Below are positions 27,705 through 38,300 of a DNA stretch of 64,000 nt, one piece after another. Origin of the DNA: RHKX01 sp963823275 (GTDB taxonomy: Bacteria; Actinomycetota; Thermoleophilia; Solirubrobacterales; 70-9); the NCBI GenBank assembly GCA_963823275.1, contig CAWGKW010000001.1, positions 558,001 to 622,000 of the forward strand, written 5' to 3'. A model generated the notes under the pieces. The model searched no databases. It was not told the DNA's origin and worked only from the letters and a program-made list of their open reading frames with translations. Both the position numbers and the translations under genes were made by a program. Every line of letters begins with the position of its first letter. Within the stretch, counting starts at the first letter, position 1.

Positions 27705-28384
27705 TGCACAGGACGAAGATCACGGTCGCCGAGGACGTGCTCGACGCGAACGAGACGATCGCTCGCGCGAACCGCGAGGACTTCGATCGCGCCGGCGTCG
27801 CGGTCGTCAACCTGATGAGCGCTCCCGGCTCGGGGAAGACGACGCTGCTCGAGCGGGCGATCGAGGCCGGCGTGAGGACGCGGATCGGAGTGCTCGAGGG
27901 TGACGTTCAGGGGAGCCTCGACGCCGACCGGATCGCCCGTCTCCACGTCCCGGTCACGCAGCTCAACACCGACCCCGGCTTCGGCGGCGAGTGTCACCTC
28001 GACGCCAACATGGTCCGCTCGGCGCTGCCCGACATCCCGCTCGCCGAGATCGACCTGCTCGTGATCGAGAACGTCGGCAACCTCGTCTGCCCGGCGGAGT
28101 TCCGGGTCGGCGAGGACGCGAGGGTCATGGTCTGCTCGGTCGCCGAGGGCGAGGACAAGCCGCTCAAGTACCCGCTCATGTTCCGCACCTGCGAGCTGAT
28201 CTGCGTCAACAAGATCGACCTCCTCCCTCACGTCGACTGCGACCTCGACCGGTTACTCGCGAACGTCGAGTCGGTCAACCCCGGGGCGACGGTGCTGACG
28301 ATGAGCGCCAGCACCGGCGAGGGCGTCGAGGCATGGCGGGATTGGCTCGAGGAGGTCCCGGGCCGATCGGCGGCTCGGACCTGA
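27704..28384 (+). CDS. hypB: Hydrogenase/urease nickel GTPase HypB
   Basis: 226-residue SIMIBI-class GTPase powering Ni insertion. P-loop NLMSAPGSGKTTLLERAI, switch region GDVQGSLDADRI, metal site NTDPGFGGECHLDANMV, G3 LVIENVGNLVCPAEF and the specificity motif CVNKIDLLP. There is no His-rich N-terminal nickel store, so it is the short form. ATG 27704 overlaps the hypA TGA. Confidence 0.95.
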   Translation: MHRTKITVAEDVLDANETIARANREDFDRAGVAVVNLMSAPGSGKTTLLERAIEAGVRTRIGVLEGDVQGSLDADRIARLHVPVTQLNTDPGFGGECHLDANMVRSALPDIPLAEIDLLVIENVGNLVCPAEFRVGEDARVMVCSVAEGEDKPLKYPLMFRTCELICVNKIDLLPHVDCDLDRLLANVESVNPGATVLTMSASTGEGVEAWRDWLEEVPGRSAART

Positions 28385-30731
28385 GTAAGCGGGCGGCACC
28401 GGCCTCGCCCGGCGCCCGCCGTCGCGTCGCTCTACGCCTCGGCGGCACCGTCCAGGGGGTCGGGTTCCGGCCGTTCACCTTCCGCCTGGCCGACGAGCTC
28501 CGGCTCGGCGGATTCGTCCGTAACGAAGCCGCCGCGGTGGAGATCGAGGTCGAGGGGGAGCCGTCCGCGATCGCCGAGTTCGTCGTCCGGGTGACGTCCG
28601 GCGCCTCGGCCCCGGCCTCGGTGGACGCGGTCGAGACGAGCGAGCTCGATGCGACCGGGGAAACGCGGTTCCGCATCCTCTCCTCGAGTGAGGCGGGCGG
28701 CCCGGCGGCACCGGTCCCGCCTGACATCGCGACCTGCCGGGCCTGCCTCGGAGAGCTCTTCGACCCCGGCGACCGGCGCCACCGTTACCCGTTCGTCAAC
28801 TGCACCGCCTGCGGCCCCCGGTTCACGATCATTCGCGCGCTCCCCTACGACCGCGAAAACACCACGATGGCGGGCTTCGCGATGTGCGCCAGGTGCTGGG
28901 CCGAGTACGAGGACCCGGCCGATCGCCGCTTCCACGCCGAGCCCAACGCCTGCCCGGACTGCGGCCCCCGCGTCCGCCTGCTCCGGCCCGGCGGCGAGCC
29001 CGCCGGGCTCGCCGGGGCGGCCGATCCGGTCGCGGCGGCCGCGGCGCTCCTGCGGGGGGGCGCGATCGTCGCCGTCAAGGGCGTCGGCGGGTGGCATCTG
29101 GCCTGCCGGGCCGCCGACGGGGAGGCCGTGGAGGAGTTGCGTCGTCGCAAGCATCGCGAGAGTAAGCCGTTCGCGCTGCTCGCCCACGACCTCGGGGCGG
29201 CGCGGGCGCTGGTCGAGCTCAGCGAGGCCGAGGAACGGCTGCTGAGGGGCCCGGAGCGCCCCATCGTGCTGGCCCGGCGGCGTCCGGCCGCCGCCGTGGC
29301 TTCGGCGGTCGCCCCGGGGTGCGGCGACCTCGGAGTGATGCTGCCGCACTCACCCCTGCACCACCTGCTGGCAGCCGACGCCGGCGAGCCGCTGGTGATG
29401 ACCTCGGCGAACATCGCCTCCGAGCCGATCGCCTACCGCGACGGGGATGCGCTTGAGCGACTCGGACCCGTAGCCGACGCTCTCCTCCACCACGATCGCC
29501 CGATCGAGACTCCCGCCGAGGACAGCGTCGTGCGGGCACTGGACCCGGCGGTGCGCCCGGCGCCGCTGATGATCCGCCGTTCGCGGGGCTTCGTCCCGAT
29601 GCCTCGGTGCCGATCTCTCCCGCTGCCGAGCGCCCGGTGCTCGCCGTGGGTGCGGAGCTGAAGTCGTCCTGCTGCCTCGCCGCCGGCGGCCGCGCCTGGC
29701 CCGGCCCGCAGGCCGGCGATCTCCAGAGCTTCGACGGGCTGCGGGCCTTCGAGGCCGGGATCGCCCATCTCGAGCGCCTCTGCCGGATCACCCCGGAGGT
29801 GGTCGCCCACGATCTCCACCCCGACTACCTCTCGACCCGCTATGCGCTGGGTCGCAACGGCCTCGAGGCGGTCGGCGTCCAGCATCATCACGCCCACCTC
29901 GCGGCGTGCCTGGCCGAGCATGACCACGCCGGCAGGGCCGTCGGGGCGATCTACGACGGTGCCGGGCTGGGCCCCGACGGCAGCGTCTGGGGCGGCGAGA
30001 TCCTCGTCGGCGGCGTGGCCTCGTTCGTCCGGGTCGGCTCGCTGCTCCCGGTGCCGCAGCCCGGCGGCGACGCGGCGACCCGGGAGCCATGGCGGATGGC
30101 CTGCTCATGGCTGGCGGCGTCGTTCGAGGAGTCGCTGCCGGCGCTTCCGCGCGGACTCGCCGGCGACGTCACCGAGCCCGACTGGGAAGCGGTCGCCGCG
30201 ATCGCTGCCGCCGGAGTGGCTTCGCCGTCGACCACGAGCGCGGGGCGCCTGTTCGATGCCGTCGCCGCCATCGCCGGCCTGCGGGCCCGGGTGGGACACG
30301 AGGGCCAGGCCGCGATGGAGCTCGAGGCGGCGGCTCAGCCGGACGAGGCCGGCGTCTACCCGATCGCCGTTACCGAGACGAACGCCGGCAACGGTGAGGT
30401 ACGCCTGGTCCTCGACCCGCGCGAGGCCATCCGGGCGCTCGTCGCCGACGTCGAGGCGGGTGTCGGGGCGGGCATCGTCTCCGCCCGTTTCCACAGCGGG
30501 CTGGCGGCGGCGACCGCGGAGGCGATCGCCGTCGCCGCCGAGGGCGCCGGCCTCGAGGCCGCGGTGCTCTCCGGCGGCGTGTTCCAGAACCGGCTGCTGC
30601 TCGAGCGTACGGCGGGGCTCCTGCGGACCGCGGGCATGCGCGTCCTGATCCCGGAGCGGATGCCGCCCAACGACGGCGGCATCGCCTACGGACAGGCTGC
30701 GGTGGCTGCAGCGCTCAGCCTGGGCGCGTGA
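28333..30731 (+). CDS. hypF: Carbamoyltransferase HypF, one frameshift
   Basis: Makes the carbamoyl-adenylate and transfers it to HypE. Domains in order: acylphosphatase (LGGTVQGVGFRPFTFRLADE), two zinc fingers (CRACLGEL...CTACGP and CARCWAEY...CPDCGP), a YrdC-like domain (VKGVGGWHLACRA, RRRKHRESKPFALL, MTSANIASEP), and the Kae1-like domain (VQHHHAHLAACLAEH, YDGAGLGPDGSVWGGE, SGGVFQNRLLLE). The frame changes once near 29600, between RSRGFVP and DASVPISPAAERP, which reads as one lost base. No ATG sits near the domain start: ATG 28333 lies inside hypB, and CTG 28381 overlaps the hypB stop. The true start is uncertain. Confidence 0.88.
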
Positions 30732-30774
30732 GCCGACTCAGGCTATAGGCGCCCTTCGAGCAGGCAATGGTCGA

Positions 30775-31050
30775 TCAGGCGGGACGCCGCTCGCGCAGAG
30801 CCAGAGCGAACAGGAACACGGCGTGGATCAGGAAGATCAGATCGATGACCTGCTTCACGGACTCGTTCCAGGCCTGGACGTCGGCCGTGTATCCGAGGAG
30901 GGCGAAGATCACCAGCGAGACGGCGACGACCACCATCAGGGTCGAGGCAGCGCGCCGGGCTACGACGAGGCCACCGATGGACAGTCCGAGAAACAGCACC
31001 GCGAGGGTGCCGGGGATCTCGGTGGGCGTGAAGTGCGCTAGGAGGAACAT
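30775..31050 (-). CDS. Small three-helix membrane protein, unknown
   Basis: 91 residues with three predicted transmembrane helices (GTLAVLFLGLSIGGLVVA, LMVVVAVSLVIFALLG, VIDLIFLIHAVFLFALAL), ending in a basic tail. I recognise no family. It is the last gene of the leftward run that begins with the LysRS-MprF fusion, and it converges with hypF. Confidence 0.6.
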   Translation of the reverse strand: MFLLAHFTPTEIPGTLAVLFLGLSIGGLVVARRAASTLMVVVAVSLVIFALLGYTADVQAWNESVKQVIDLIFLIHAVFLFALALRERRPA

Positions 31051-31096
31051 GCGGCAAGCCTAGGCGATCCGGTCGCCGAAGCCGCACCCTCGCTGC

Positions 31097-32524
31097 CTAA
31101 GGCTCCCTGACGATCTTGGGCGGGGTCCAGTCCCCGCTGAGAGCCCTCTCCCCGGGCCCGTAGAGCCGCATGTTGAGACGGAAGGCATCGGCCGGCGCCG
31201 GCAGCCAGTTGACGTTGGGATCGGTCGGCTCGTCGTGGGAGATCGCGACGACGACCGAGCCGTCGCCGCGAGTGATCAGCGGCGGGTGGCTCGGGCCGAG
31301 CGAGTAGCGATCGATCGGGTTCGCAACCAGGTAGCCGTCGAAGTCGTACATGGTCAGCGACCAGAAGTACTTCGCCGGCGGCAGGTCGTCGGCGGGGAAG
31401 ACCATCTCGTAGTCGTTGGCCCCGTTGAGGAGGTTGCCGTCGGAGTCGGCGAGGGCGGCCGGGTAGATCGCCTCCTCGGGGGTGTTGGCGCCGATGCCGA
31501 CGATGGCGATCCGCGCGCGATACTCGTAGTCCGTGCCGAAGGCTCCGATGATCGGATCGGCGGTGACCCAGCCCTTGGCGGCGATCGATTGCTGCAGGAA
31601 GCTGAGCCGCGACCTGGTCGGCAGCGCGACCGCCTCGGTGGAGACCGCGTCGTAGAGGGCGTCGGTCACGTCGGGGGGAAGGCCCATGTCCTCGGGAGAG
31701 AGGCCGGGGCCGACGCCCAGCGGTTGGAGCTGCTCGAGCAGCGGCTGGTCGCGCTTCGGCGGCGGGTTGGTGACGAGCGCCTCGTTGAGCTGGCTGATGA
31801 ACTCAGGCCCGCTCGTCGGGACCGGGAACTTGGAGGGCTCACCCTTGCCCCGGTAACAGTCGGCGGGGAGCTTGAACCTCGCGCCGTTGAGCTTCGTCAG
31901 CCTGTAGCGCTTCATCAGGTCGTACGCCTTCGCCTGGTCCGCCTCGTCGCCGGCCAGGGTCCTGCCGATCACCCAGACGCGCCGGTACTTCGACTTGATC
32001 ACCGGCCCCGAGAGCTTTGCCTTCTCCAGCTTGCGCTTGCTCGCCTTGCTCTCGTTCCAGCCGATCGCGAACTTTCCCGCCTTCGACCCGGTCGTTCGGG
32101 TGCCGACGTAGTCGATCACGTTCGTATAGGGATCGACCAGCTCGAAGTCGAAGAAGCGGCCGCTCAGGTCGGGATGCTTGAGGACGATCGGACCCTTCTT
32201 CAGGTCGATCTGGCTGAGCGAGTAGAGCGTGTCGGTGTTCGGGGCGACGACGGTCGTGTCGTTGGGCGTGGCGAACTGTGAGGCGTTGGCGAAGTGGTTG
32301 ATCGGGGCGTTCCCCTGGCCGTCGGGGCAGGGGACGCTGCCCATCTCGTGCCTGATTCGCAGCATGTCGAGGAGCGGGAAGCCGTAGACGTATGCCTGCT
32401 TGCCCAGCTCGGCCGCCTCCTGAGGCGTCGGCGTCGCCGCCGGGGCCTCGGCGGGCAGCAGGCAGAGCGTCGCGCCGACGACCGCCGCCGCGGCCAGTCG
32501 GCGCAGCCCGCTCAACTCACACAC
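31097..32524 (-). CDS. Secreted DUF1254/DUF1214-type protein
   Basis: 475 residues. After the signal sequence (LAAAAVVGATLCLLPAEAPA), DUF1254-like features appear: AYVYGFPLLDMLRIRHEM, TPNDTTVVAPNTDTLYS, FFDFELVDPYTNVIDYVGTR. A C-terminal DUF1214-like region follows with KYFWSLTMYDFDGYLVANP and a stretch near the end (DPNVNWLPAPADAFRLNMRL). Such proteins are abundant in actinobacteria and proteobacteria and have no settled biochemical role. The GTG start overlaps the 3' end of the upstream gene by 8 bp, indicating an operon. Confidence 0.85.
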   Translation of the reverse strand: MCELSGLRRLAAAAVVGATLCLLPAEAPAATPTPQEAAELGKQAYVYGFPLLDMLRIRHEMGSVPCPDGQGNAPINHFANASQFATPNDTTVVAPNTDTLYSLSQIDLKKGPIVLKHPDLSGRFFDFELVDPYTNVIDYVGTRTTGSKAGKFAIGWNESKASKRKLEKAKLSGPVIKSKYRRVWVIGRTLAGDEADQAKAYDLMKRYRLTKLNGARFKLPADCYRGKGEPSKFPVPTSGPEFISQLNEALVTNPPPKRDQPLLEQLQPLGVGPGLSPEDMGLPPDVTDALYDAVSTEAVALPTRSRLSFLQQSIAAKGWVTADPIIGAFGTDYEYRARIAIVGIGANTPEEAIYPAALADSDGNLLNGANDYEMVFPADDLPPAKYFWSLTMYDFDGYLVANPIDRYSLGPSHPPLITRGDGSVVVAISHDEPTDPNVNWLPAPADAFRLNMRLYGPGERALSGDWTPPKIVREP

Positions 32525-34013
32525 CGTCCCGCAGGGCGATGATGCCGCCGATCACGCCGAGGTAGGCAGTCCCGTCCGGTCCGAGCGCCAGCCCGGCGTA
32601 GTTGTTGTTGAAGACCAACCCCGAGCCGGCGTACTGCTTCCACTCGGTCTCGCCTGTTCGGTAGTCGATCGCCGTCCAGAAGTAGCCCTGGTTGCTTGGA
32701 TCCTCGGGCCGCGAGTAGGTGTAGACCAATCCGGTCTTGGTCGAGAGCTTGGGCACCACGGTGGGGGAGCGAACGTCGGTGTTCGTCCACCTCTTGGTGC
32801 AGCCCCCACCGTCCTTGTCGATGTCGATGCGGGCGAAGCCGGGTTCGGTCACCGCCCCGGAGTTGGGGCCGAAGGGGTCCTGGTAGCCGTAGTTGTTCTC
32901 GACGATCAGGGTTCGCTTCGTACCCATCAGCGAATTCTCCGTCGCGCTGGCGCCCTGGTCGAACACCGGGACCTTGCAGACGGCGCGCTTCTGGCCCTTC
33001 TTCAGATTCTTGGCGGTTCGGTAGACGACCACGTTCATCGGGTCGGCGTTGTCGGTGATCGCCACGTAGCCGCCGTCGAGGTTGGTCGGGGTCGTTCCCG
33101 AGCCGGCGTCGACCTGGCTCGGTTTGACGATGCCGGAGTTCGGGTACTTGGCCTGCCAGGTGATCTTGGGCTTGCCGGCGTCGCTGGCCTTTAGACGGTA
33201 CATCCGCTTGTTGGAGACGATGTAGACCCCGTTGGATGTGACCGAGAAGGAGTTCTCGATCTCCTCGTCGTCGTCGAGCTGAATCGTCTCGAGGTCGCCG
33301 GTCTTGCGATCGAGCGTGCCGATCTTGGCGTTCTGCTTGGAGACGAACCAGATCCGGCCGTCGAAGTCGGGGAGCGCCGAGCTGATCCGCTCGGTCGACT
33401 CATCGAGCACGCCGGTCAGGTCGTAATCTCGCTTCACGGTCAGTGTCTCGCCGTCGTCGCCCTGACCGATCCTGAAGATGTGGTCGGTCTTGGTCGCGAC
33501 CCAGATCCTGTCCTTGTTGTCGACGAAGAAGTAGCCGCCACCCGTGAAGTTCTGGTAGTTGGGGGTGTTTGGGGGGTTGGGGGCCTGCGGCAGGTCGAGG
33601 GTGTCGATCGGTGCCAGCGTGTCGGGGTCGATTATTCGCGCCTGCGGGGCGAAGGGGATCGAGGGGCAGACCGTGAGGATCCGGCCCTGCGAGTCGAAGG
33701 CGATCGAGCCACACAGCGACGAGGGGTAGGCGTAGCTCGATTGGACGGGCGAGTCGCCGAGCGGGCCTGACCGGTTGTAGGCGTCGGTCATCCAGGTGTC
33801 GTTGTGGATGTTCGAGTTCGGGTTAGCCGTCATGAACGGGTTCTGCTCGGCGACCGTCGGGTTCTTGATCGGCTCCTTGGCCGCGGGAGCCCCCTGATAG
33901 GTGGGGATCGAAGGCGAGCCGGTATCGGTGATCGGCGCGGCATTCGCCGTCGCGACGACGACGAGCGTGGTGGCGACGAGCGCGCCGACGAACGATGTGA
34001 ATCTCATGAGCAT
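32517..34013 (-). CDS. Secreted beta-propeller-like protein of unknown function
   Basis: 498 residues. An N-terminal signal (FTSFVGALVATTLVVVATANA) is followed by a region with repeated blade-like segments, each with Asp-rich turns and aromatic strands: DSQGRILTVCP, DNKDRIWVATK, PDFDGRIWFVSKQ and LGPDGTAYLGVIGG. It is probably an exported six- or seven-bladed propeller. The ligand is unknown, and there is no quinone or metal motif that I can see. Start ATG 34013 (ATG 34007 is possible), 3 bp after the upstream gene; coupled to the DUF1254 gene downstream. Confidence 0.7.
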   Translation of the reverse strand: MLMRFTSFVGALVATTLVVVATANAAPITDTGSPSIPTYQGAPAAKEPIKNPTVAEQNPFMTANPNSNIHNDTWMTDAYNRSGPLGDSPVQSSYAYPSSLCGSIAFDSQGRILTVCPSIPFAPQARIIDPDTLAPIDTLDLPQAPNPPNTPNYQNFTGGGYFFVDNKDRIWVATKTDHIFRIGQGDDGETLTVKRDYDLTGVLDESTERISSALPDFDGRIWFVSKQNAKIGTLDRKTGDLETIQLDDDEEIENSFSVTSNGVYIVSNKRMYRLKASDAGKPKITWQAKYPNSGIVKPSQVDAGSGTTPTNLDGGYVAITDNADPMNVVVYRTAKNLKKGQKRAVCKVPVFDQGASATENSLMGTKRTLIVENNYGYQDPFGPNSGAVTEPGFARIDIDKDGGGCTKRWTNTDVRSPTVVPKLSTKTGLVYTYSRPEDPSNQGYFWTAIDYRTGETEWKQYAGSGLVFNNNYAGLALGPDGTAYLGVIGGIIALRDGV

Positions 34014-34016
34014 CTC

Positions 34017-35303
34017 TTACCCCGTGGGCGGTTTCGGTGACTGCCTCTCAGCTGTTGATACTAAGTCAATGGCGATGGCCTGCGCGCCGGCCGCGAACCG
34101 GTCGATCTCAGCGCCCGGCGTCGTCGCCCCGGATCGCATGTAGACGCAGATCGCGTGCTTGGCGGTCGAGATTCCGTAGCCAGCGGCGCGGACTGCCTCG
34201 ATGACAGAGGCCGGCAGCCCGTCGCCGACGCCGGGGACGCCGACGTCCTCGGGATCGATCCAGGCCACCGCCAGCTCCACCGGACTGGGGATCGCGAGCG
34301 CCACGTATTGCTGCTCGGTGTCGACCTCGCTGGAGAACTCGAGCCAGGCGAGGCTGCCCTCGCCATCCCCTCCAGGGAGCGGACCCGTCGCCACCCCCGT
34401 GGCCGCCCCCGGCATCGCCAGGCCGATGTAGCGAGCGTGGAACTCGGCGGGAGATTCGGCCCTCATCCCGCGTTGGGCCGCGTAACCTGCGATGCCATCG
34501 TCGTCGGCCGCGAACCGCGCGGCCCAGAGGATCGCCTTGACGATCCGCCCGTGCTTCGGCGCGTTCGCCCACTGCGCGTAGGCGGCGGCGCTGTCGACCT
34601 CGGCGGCCTGGCCGAGCCGGTCGGCTTCCTCGAGCACTTCGTCGCGAATCCGAGATGCCACCAGCCCGCCGGTCTCGAGCAGCAGATCGAGAGCCACCGG
34701 GTCGACCTCGCCGGTGAGCGAGCCGGGCTGCCCTCGCCACTGCGGCGTCTCGCAGGTGAGGACGCCGAGGTCGAGCTTGAAACCGAAATCGACGGGCGTC
34801 GTGTGAGCCAGCCAGTCGATGAACTTGGGGGAGAAGAGCTGGAAGATCCAGATCTGCGCCTGTCCGGGAGCCACCTCGACCTTGAACCGCCGGTCGAGCT
34901 CGATGCTCTCGAACCGCTGAGACTGACGCTCACGCTGGTCGCCGCCCCAGTAATACATGCCGCTCGTCAGCTCGTCGGGGCGGCAGCAGAGCATCGGGAC
35001 GTAACCGACGCTCTCGGGGATCCGGGCGACCATTATCGTGTGCTGACCCTTGACGTCGACGCCGAGGGTTGATCCGAACGCCGCCTGGTGGCGCAGCCGC
35101 CCGATGGCGCCGCCGGGAAGCTCGCCGGCCAGCGACCAGATCCCGTGTTTCACCGGCCCGGGCTGCTGCGCCGCCGGGACGTAGCCGGGCCAGGGCTGCT
35201 CCTCGCGCAGCACCAGCCCCCGCGCGTCCGCGAACTCCTGAAGCGCGGCCTCGGTTCGCCGCAGTCCCTCGAGCGCCTCGGTCGCATCGCCGAAGAGCGC
35301 CAT
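34017..35303 (-). CDS. Conserved hypothetical protein, 428 residues
   Basis: Soluble protein starting MALFGDATEALEGLRRTEAA. It has no signal or membrane segment. The middle (VKGQHTIMVARIPESVGYVP, FKVEVAPGQAQIWIFQLFSP) looks like mixed alpha/beta, and a helical C-terminal half ends with AGYGISTAKHAICVYMRSG. I cannot assign a family. It starts 9 bp after the LysRS-MprF stop and ends 3 bp before the next start, so a link to membrane-lipid or envelope biology is only positional. Upstream in-frame sequence belongs to the shadow of the fusion gene. Confidence 0.65.
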   Translation of the reverse strand: MALFGDATEALEGLRRTEAALQEFADARGLVLREEQPWPGYVPAAQQPGPVKHGIWSLAGELPGGAIGRLRHQAAFGSTLGVDVKGQHTIMVARIPESVGYVPMLCCRPDELTSGMYYWGGDQRERQSQRFESIELDRRFKVEVAPGQAQIWIFQLFSPKFIDWLAHTTPVDFGFKLDLGVLTCETPQWRGQPGSLTGEVDPVALDLLLETGGLVASRIRDEVLEEADRLGQAAEVDSAAAYAQWANAPKHGRIVKAILWAARFAADDDGIAGYAAQRGMRAESPAEFHARYIGLAMPGAATGVATGPLPGGDGEGSLAWLEFSSEVDTEQQYVALAIPSPVELAVAWIDPEDVGVPGVGDGLPASVIEAVRAAGYGISTAKHAICVYMRSGATTPGAEIDRFAAGAQAIAIDLVSTAERQSPKPPTG

Positions 35304-35311
35304 CGCCGGCC

Positions 35312-38300
35312 TCAGGCAACCGGGGCGGCGGTGGCCGTCCCGCTCTCGGCCCTGCGGACGGGAGGCTCCAGGAAGCGGCCGACCAGCGGAACGTCGAGGA
35401 ACCCCTCGATGCTGGCGTAGAGGACCGCGACCTTGACGAGGTCGCCGGGCTGGTCGATGACGATCGATCGCGGCAGCCACTCGGGGTTGAACTTCTCGTT
35501 GAAGTCGCGCAGGGACTGAATCTGGAAGAACGGATTCAGAGCCTTGGCGACGCGGCGCTGGATCCGGCCGCCGATCCCCATCGCCTCGGCGTCGTCGAGC
35601 AGGCGCCCCCAGGCGGCGAAGTTGAGCGACAGCCGCTCGACCCCGCTGGCTCCGAGGCTGAGGGCGGCGTTGGCGATCAGGTATTCGGTCAACCCGTTGG
35701 CGGAGTCGGGCCGGCGGCGCATCAGATCGAGCGAGTAGCCGGGACTCTCCCCGTAACAGGGGACGAAGCGCAGGAAGCCCGCAACTCGGCCGGCGCCGCC
35801 CGAGGACCTCTCGCGGGCGATCGCGATCACGAAGTCCTCCTCCTTGCCCTCGACGTCCTGGCCCAGTTCCATCGTGAAGCCGCGTTCGTCGGCCCCGTCG
35901 CGCCACTCCTCGCTGATCAGGTTGAGCTCGTCGATCAGGTCCGATGACGCTTCCGTCTCCTTGATCAGGTCGAAGTCGTGGTCCTTGCCGACGTGGTTGA
36001 CCGCGGCCCTGACGGCCTTCATCTCGCCGCCCTCGAGGGTGAAGTCCCGGCAGTGCAGGATCGCCTCGTCGCCGAGGTAGAGGGAATGCATGCCGCGCTC
36101 GCGGTAAATGGGTGTGGTCTCCTCGCGGACCGCGAGGAAGGCAACCCCCCAGCCCTCCTCGGCGCAGAAGGCGAGGAACTCGTCGAGCACCTCGCCCATC
36201 TCGTCGGGCGGACCGATCGGATCTGCGGCGACCATGGCGTAGCCCCGCACGTAGGCGTAGGCGATCACCGAACGTCCGTCGGCGGAGAAGAAGTAGCTCT
36301 TGTCGCGACGAAGGGCGAAGTAGGCGAGCGTGTCGGAGCCGTGGGCGCGGACGATCTCGCGAGCCCGGTCGCGAGCCTCCCGCTCGGGAGCGCGATCTCC
36401 GATCAGCGGCCGGAACACGAGGTAGAGGAAGGTCAGCAGCCCGGTGACCCCGAGCACGAGTAGGGCGTCGCTGAAGAACTCCCGGAAGATCCGGTGGTCG
36501 AAGGCGTAGGTGCCGTCGAGCCCGATCAGCCCGCCGTAGGTCGCCTCCAGCATGCCGCCGAAGCTCAGGTCGGGGGTGACGAAGTCGCGCTGGGTCAGCA
36601 GCGAAATGAAGCCGAACACGCCGACGACGAGAAGGAAGAACGGCACGAAGAGGATCGCCTGCCTGAGCGAGCTCGCATCCCCGTGGGCCCGGAACTCGGT
36701 CCGGAAGGAGGCCAGGGCGACCAGCATCCCGATGTCGAGCGCCGCCGCAATGGGATCCGGTCCCTTGATCAGGTGGACGAGCGCCGCCGCCGCGAACAGG
36801 AACATCGCGATCGCCCAGGCTCGTCGCTTCCCGCGAGCGAGCTGAACCGCGACGGTGATCAGGCCGAGACCCAGGACCGCCGAGACGATGAAGAGGTAGG
36901 AGCGGTCGGTCTGGCTCAGCAGGTCGCCGAACCCAAGCGACAGATGAACAACCGGGAGGGTCGGCAGCAGTGAGGAGAGGCCGAGCAGCGCGGTCAACCA
37001 GGCCAGGACGTGCGGCGCGCGCGAGCGTCGCGGCGGACCGGTCCACCGCGTCGGCGTCTGGATCGGTGGAGCCGCGGGAGTGGCCTCGCCGACGTCGAGA
37101 TCGAGCTTCGCGGGGACCTCGGCCTTCGCCCCGCCCTCCTCGGGTCTGAGGGTCGGGAAGAGGATGACGTCGCGGATCGTGTCGACGCCGGTGACGAGCA
37201 TGACGAGACGGTCCATGCCGATACCGAGCCCACCGGTCGGTGGCAGGCCGTACTCCAGCGCCTCTACGTATTCGTCGTCGACGGGCTCGGCCTCATCGTC
37301 GCCGCCTGCCTGGAGCTTCGCCTCCGAGGCGAACCGCCCCGCCTGGTCGACCGGGTCGTTGAGCTCGGAGTAGGCGTTCGCGAGCTCGCGCGCGGCGACG
37401 ACGAGCTCGAAGCGCTCGGTCAGCGCGGGATCGTCGCGGTGGGCGCGGGCGAGCGGCGAGACCTCCCGCGGGTGGTCCATGACGAACGTCGGCTCGATCA
37501 GCTTCGCCTCGGAGGTCTCGTCGTAGACCTCCGCCATGATCTTGCCGGCGCCCCAGACGTCCAGCCACTCGACGCCGAAGCGACCGGCGATTTCGCGCGC
37601 TTCGGCGATCGGCATCGAGGGGTGCATCTTGACCCCTGTGTTCTCCTCGATCAGGTCGGCCATGGTCGCCCGGCGATACGGCGGCTTCATGTCCACCTCG
37701 CGGCCGTCGACGTCGATGACCGTGTGGCCGTTGGCCTCCATGCAGGAGGCTTCGATGATCGCCTCGGTCAGCTCCATCATGTCGTTGTAGTCGCCGAAGG
37801 CCTGGTAGGCCTCGAGCATCGTGAACTCGGGGTTGTGGCGGGTGTCGAGGCCCTCGTTGCGGAAGACGCGGCTGACCTCGAAGACCCGGTTCATGCCGCC
37901 GACGATCAGACGCTTGAGCGGCAGCTCGAGCGCGATCCTCAGGAACATGTCGATGTCCAGCGCGTTGTGGTGGGTGATGAACGGGCGGGCCGCCGCGCCG
38001 CCGGCCTGGCTGAGGAGCACCGGCGTCTCGACCTCTCGGAAGCCGCGTTCGAGGAGCACGTTGCGGGTGGCCGCGATCACCGTGGAGCGCTTCTCGAAGA
38101 TCTCGCGGGAGTCGTCGTCGACGATCAGGTCGAGGTACCGGCGCCGGTAGCGGGCCTCCGGGTCCGTGAGCCCGTGGCGCATGTCGGGCAGCGGCCGCAG
38201 CGCCTTCGAGAGCAGCTCGAAGCCCTCGATCCTGACCGAGAGCTCACCGCGCCTGCTGGTCATCACGATGCCCTCGGCACCGATCCAATCGCCGAGGTCG

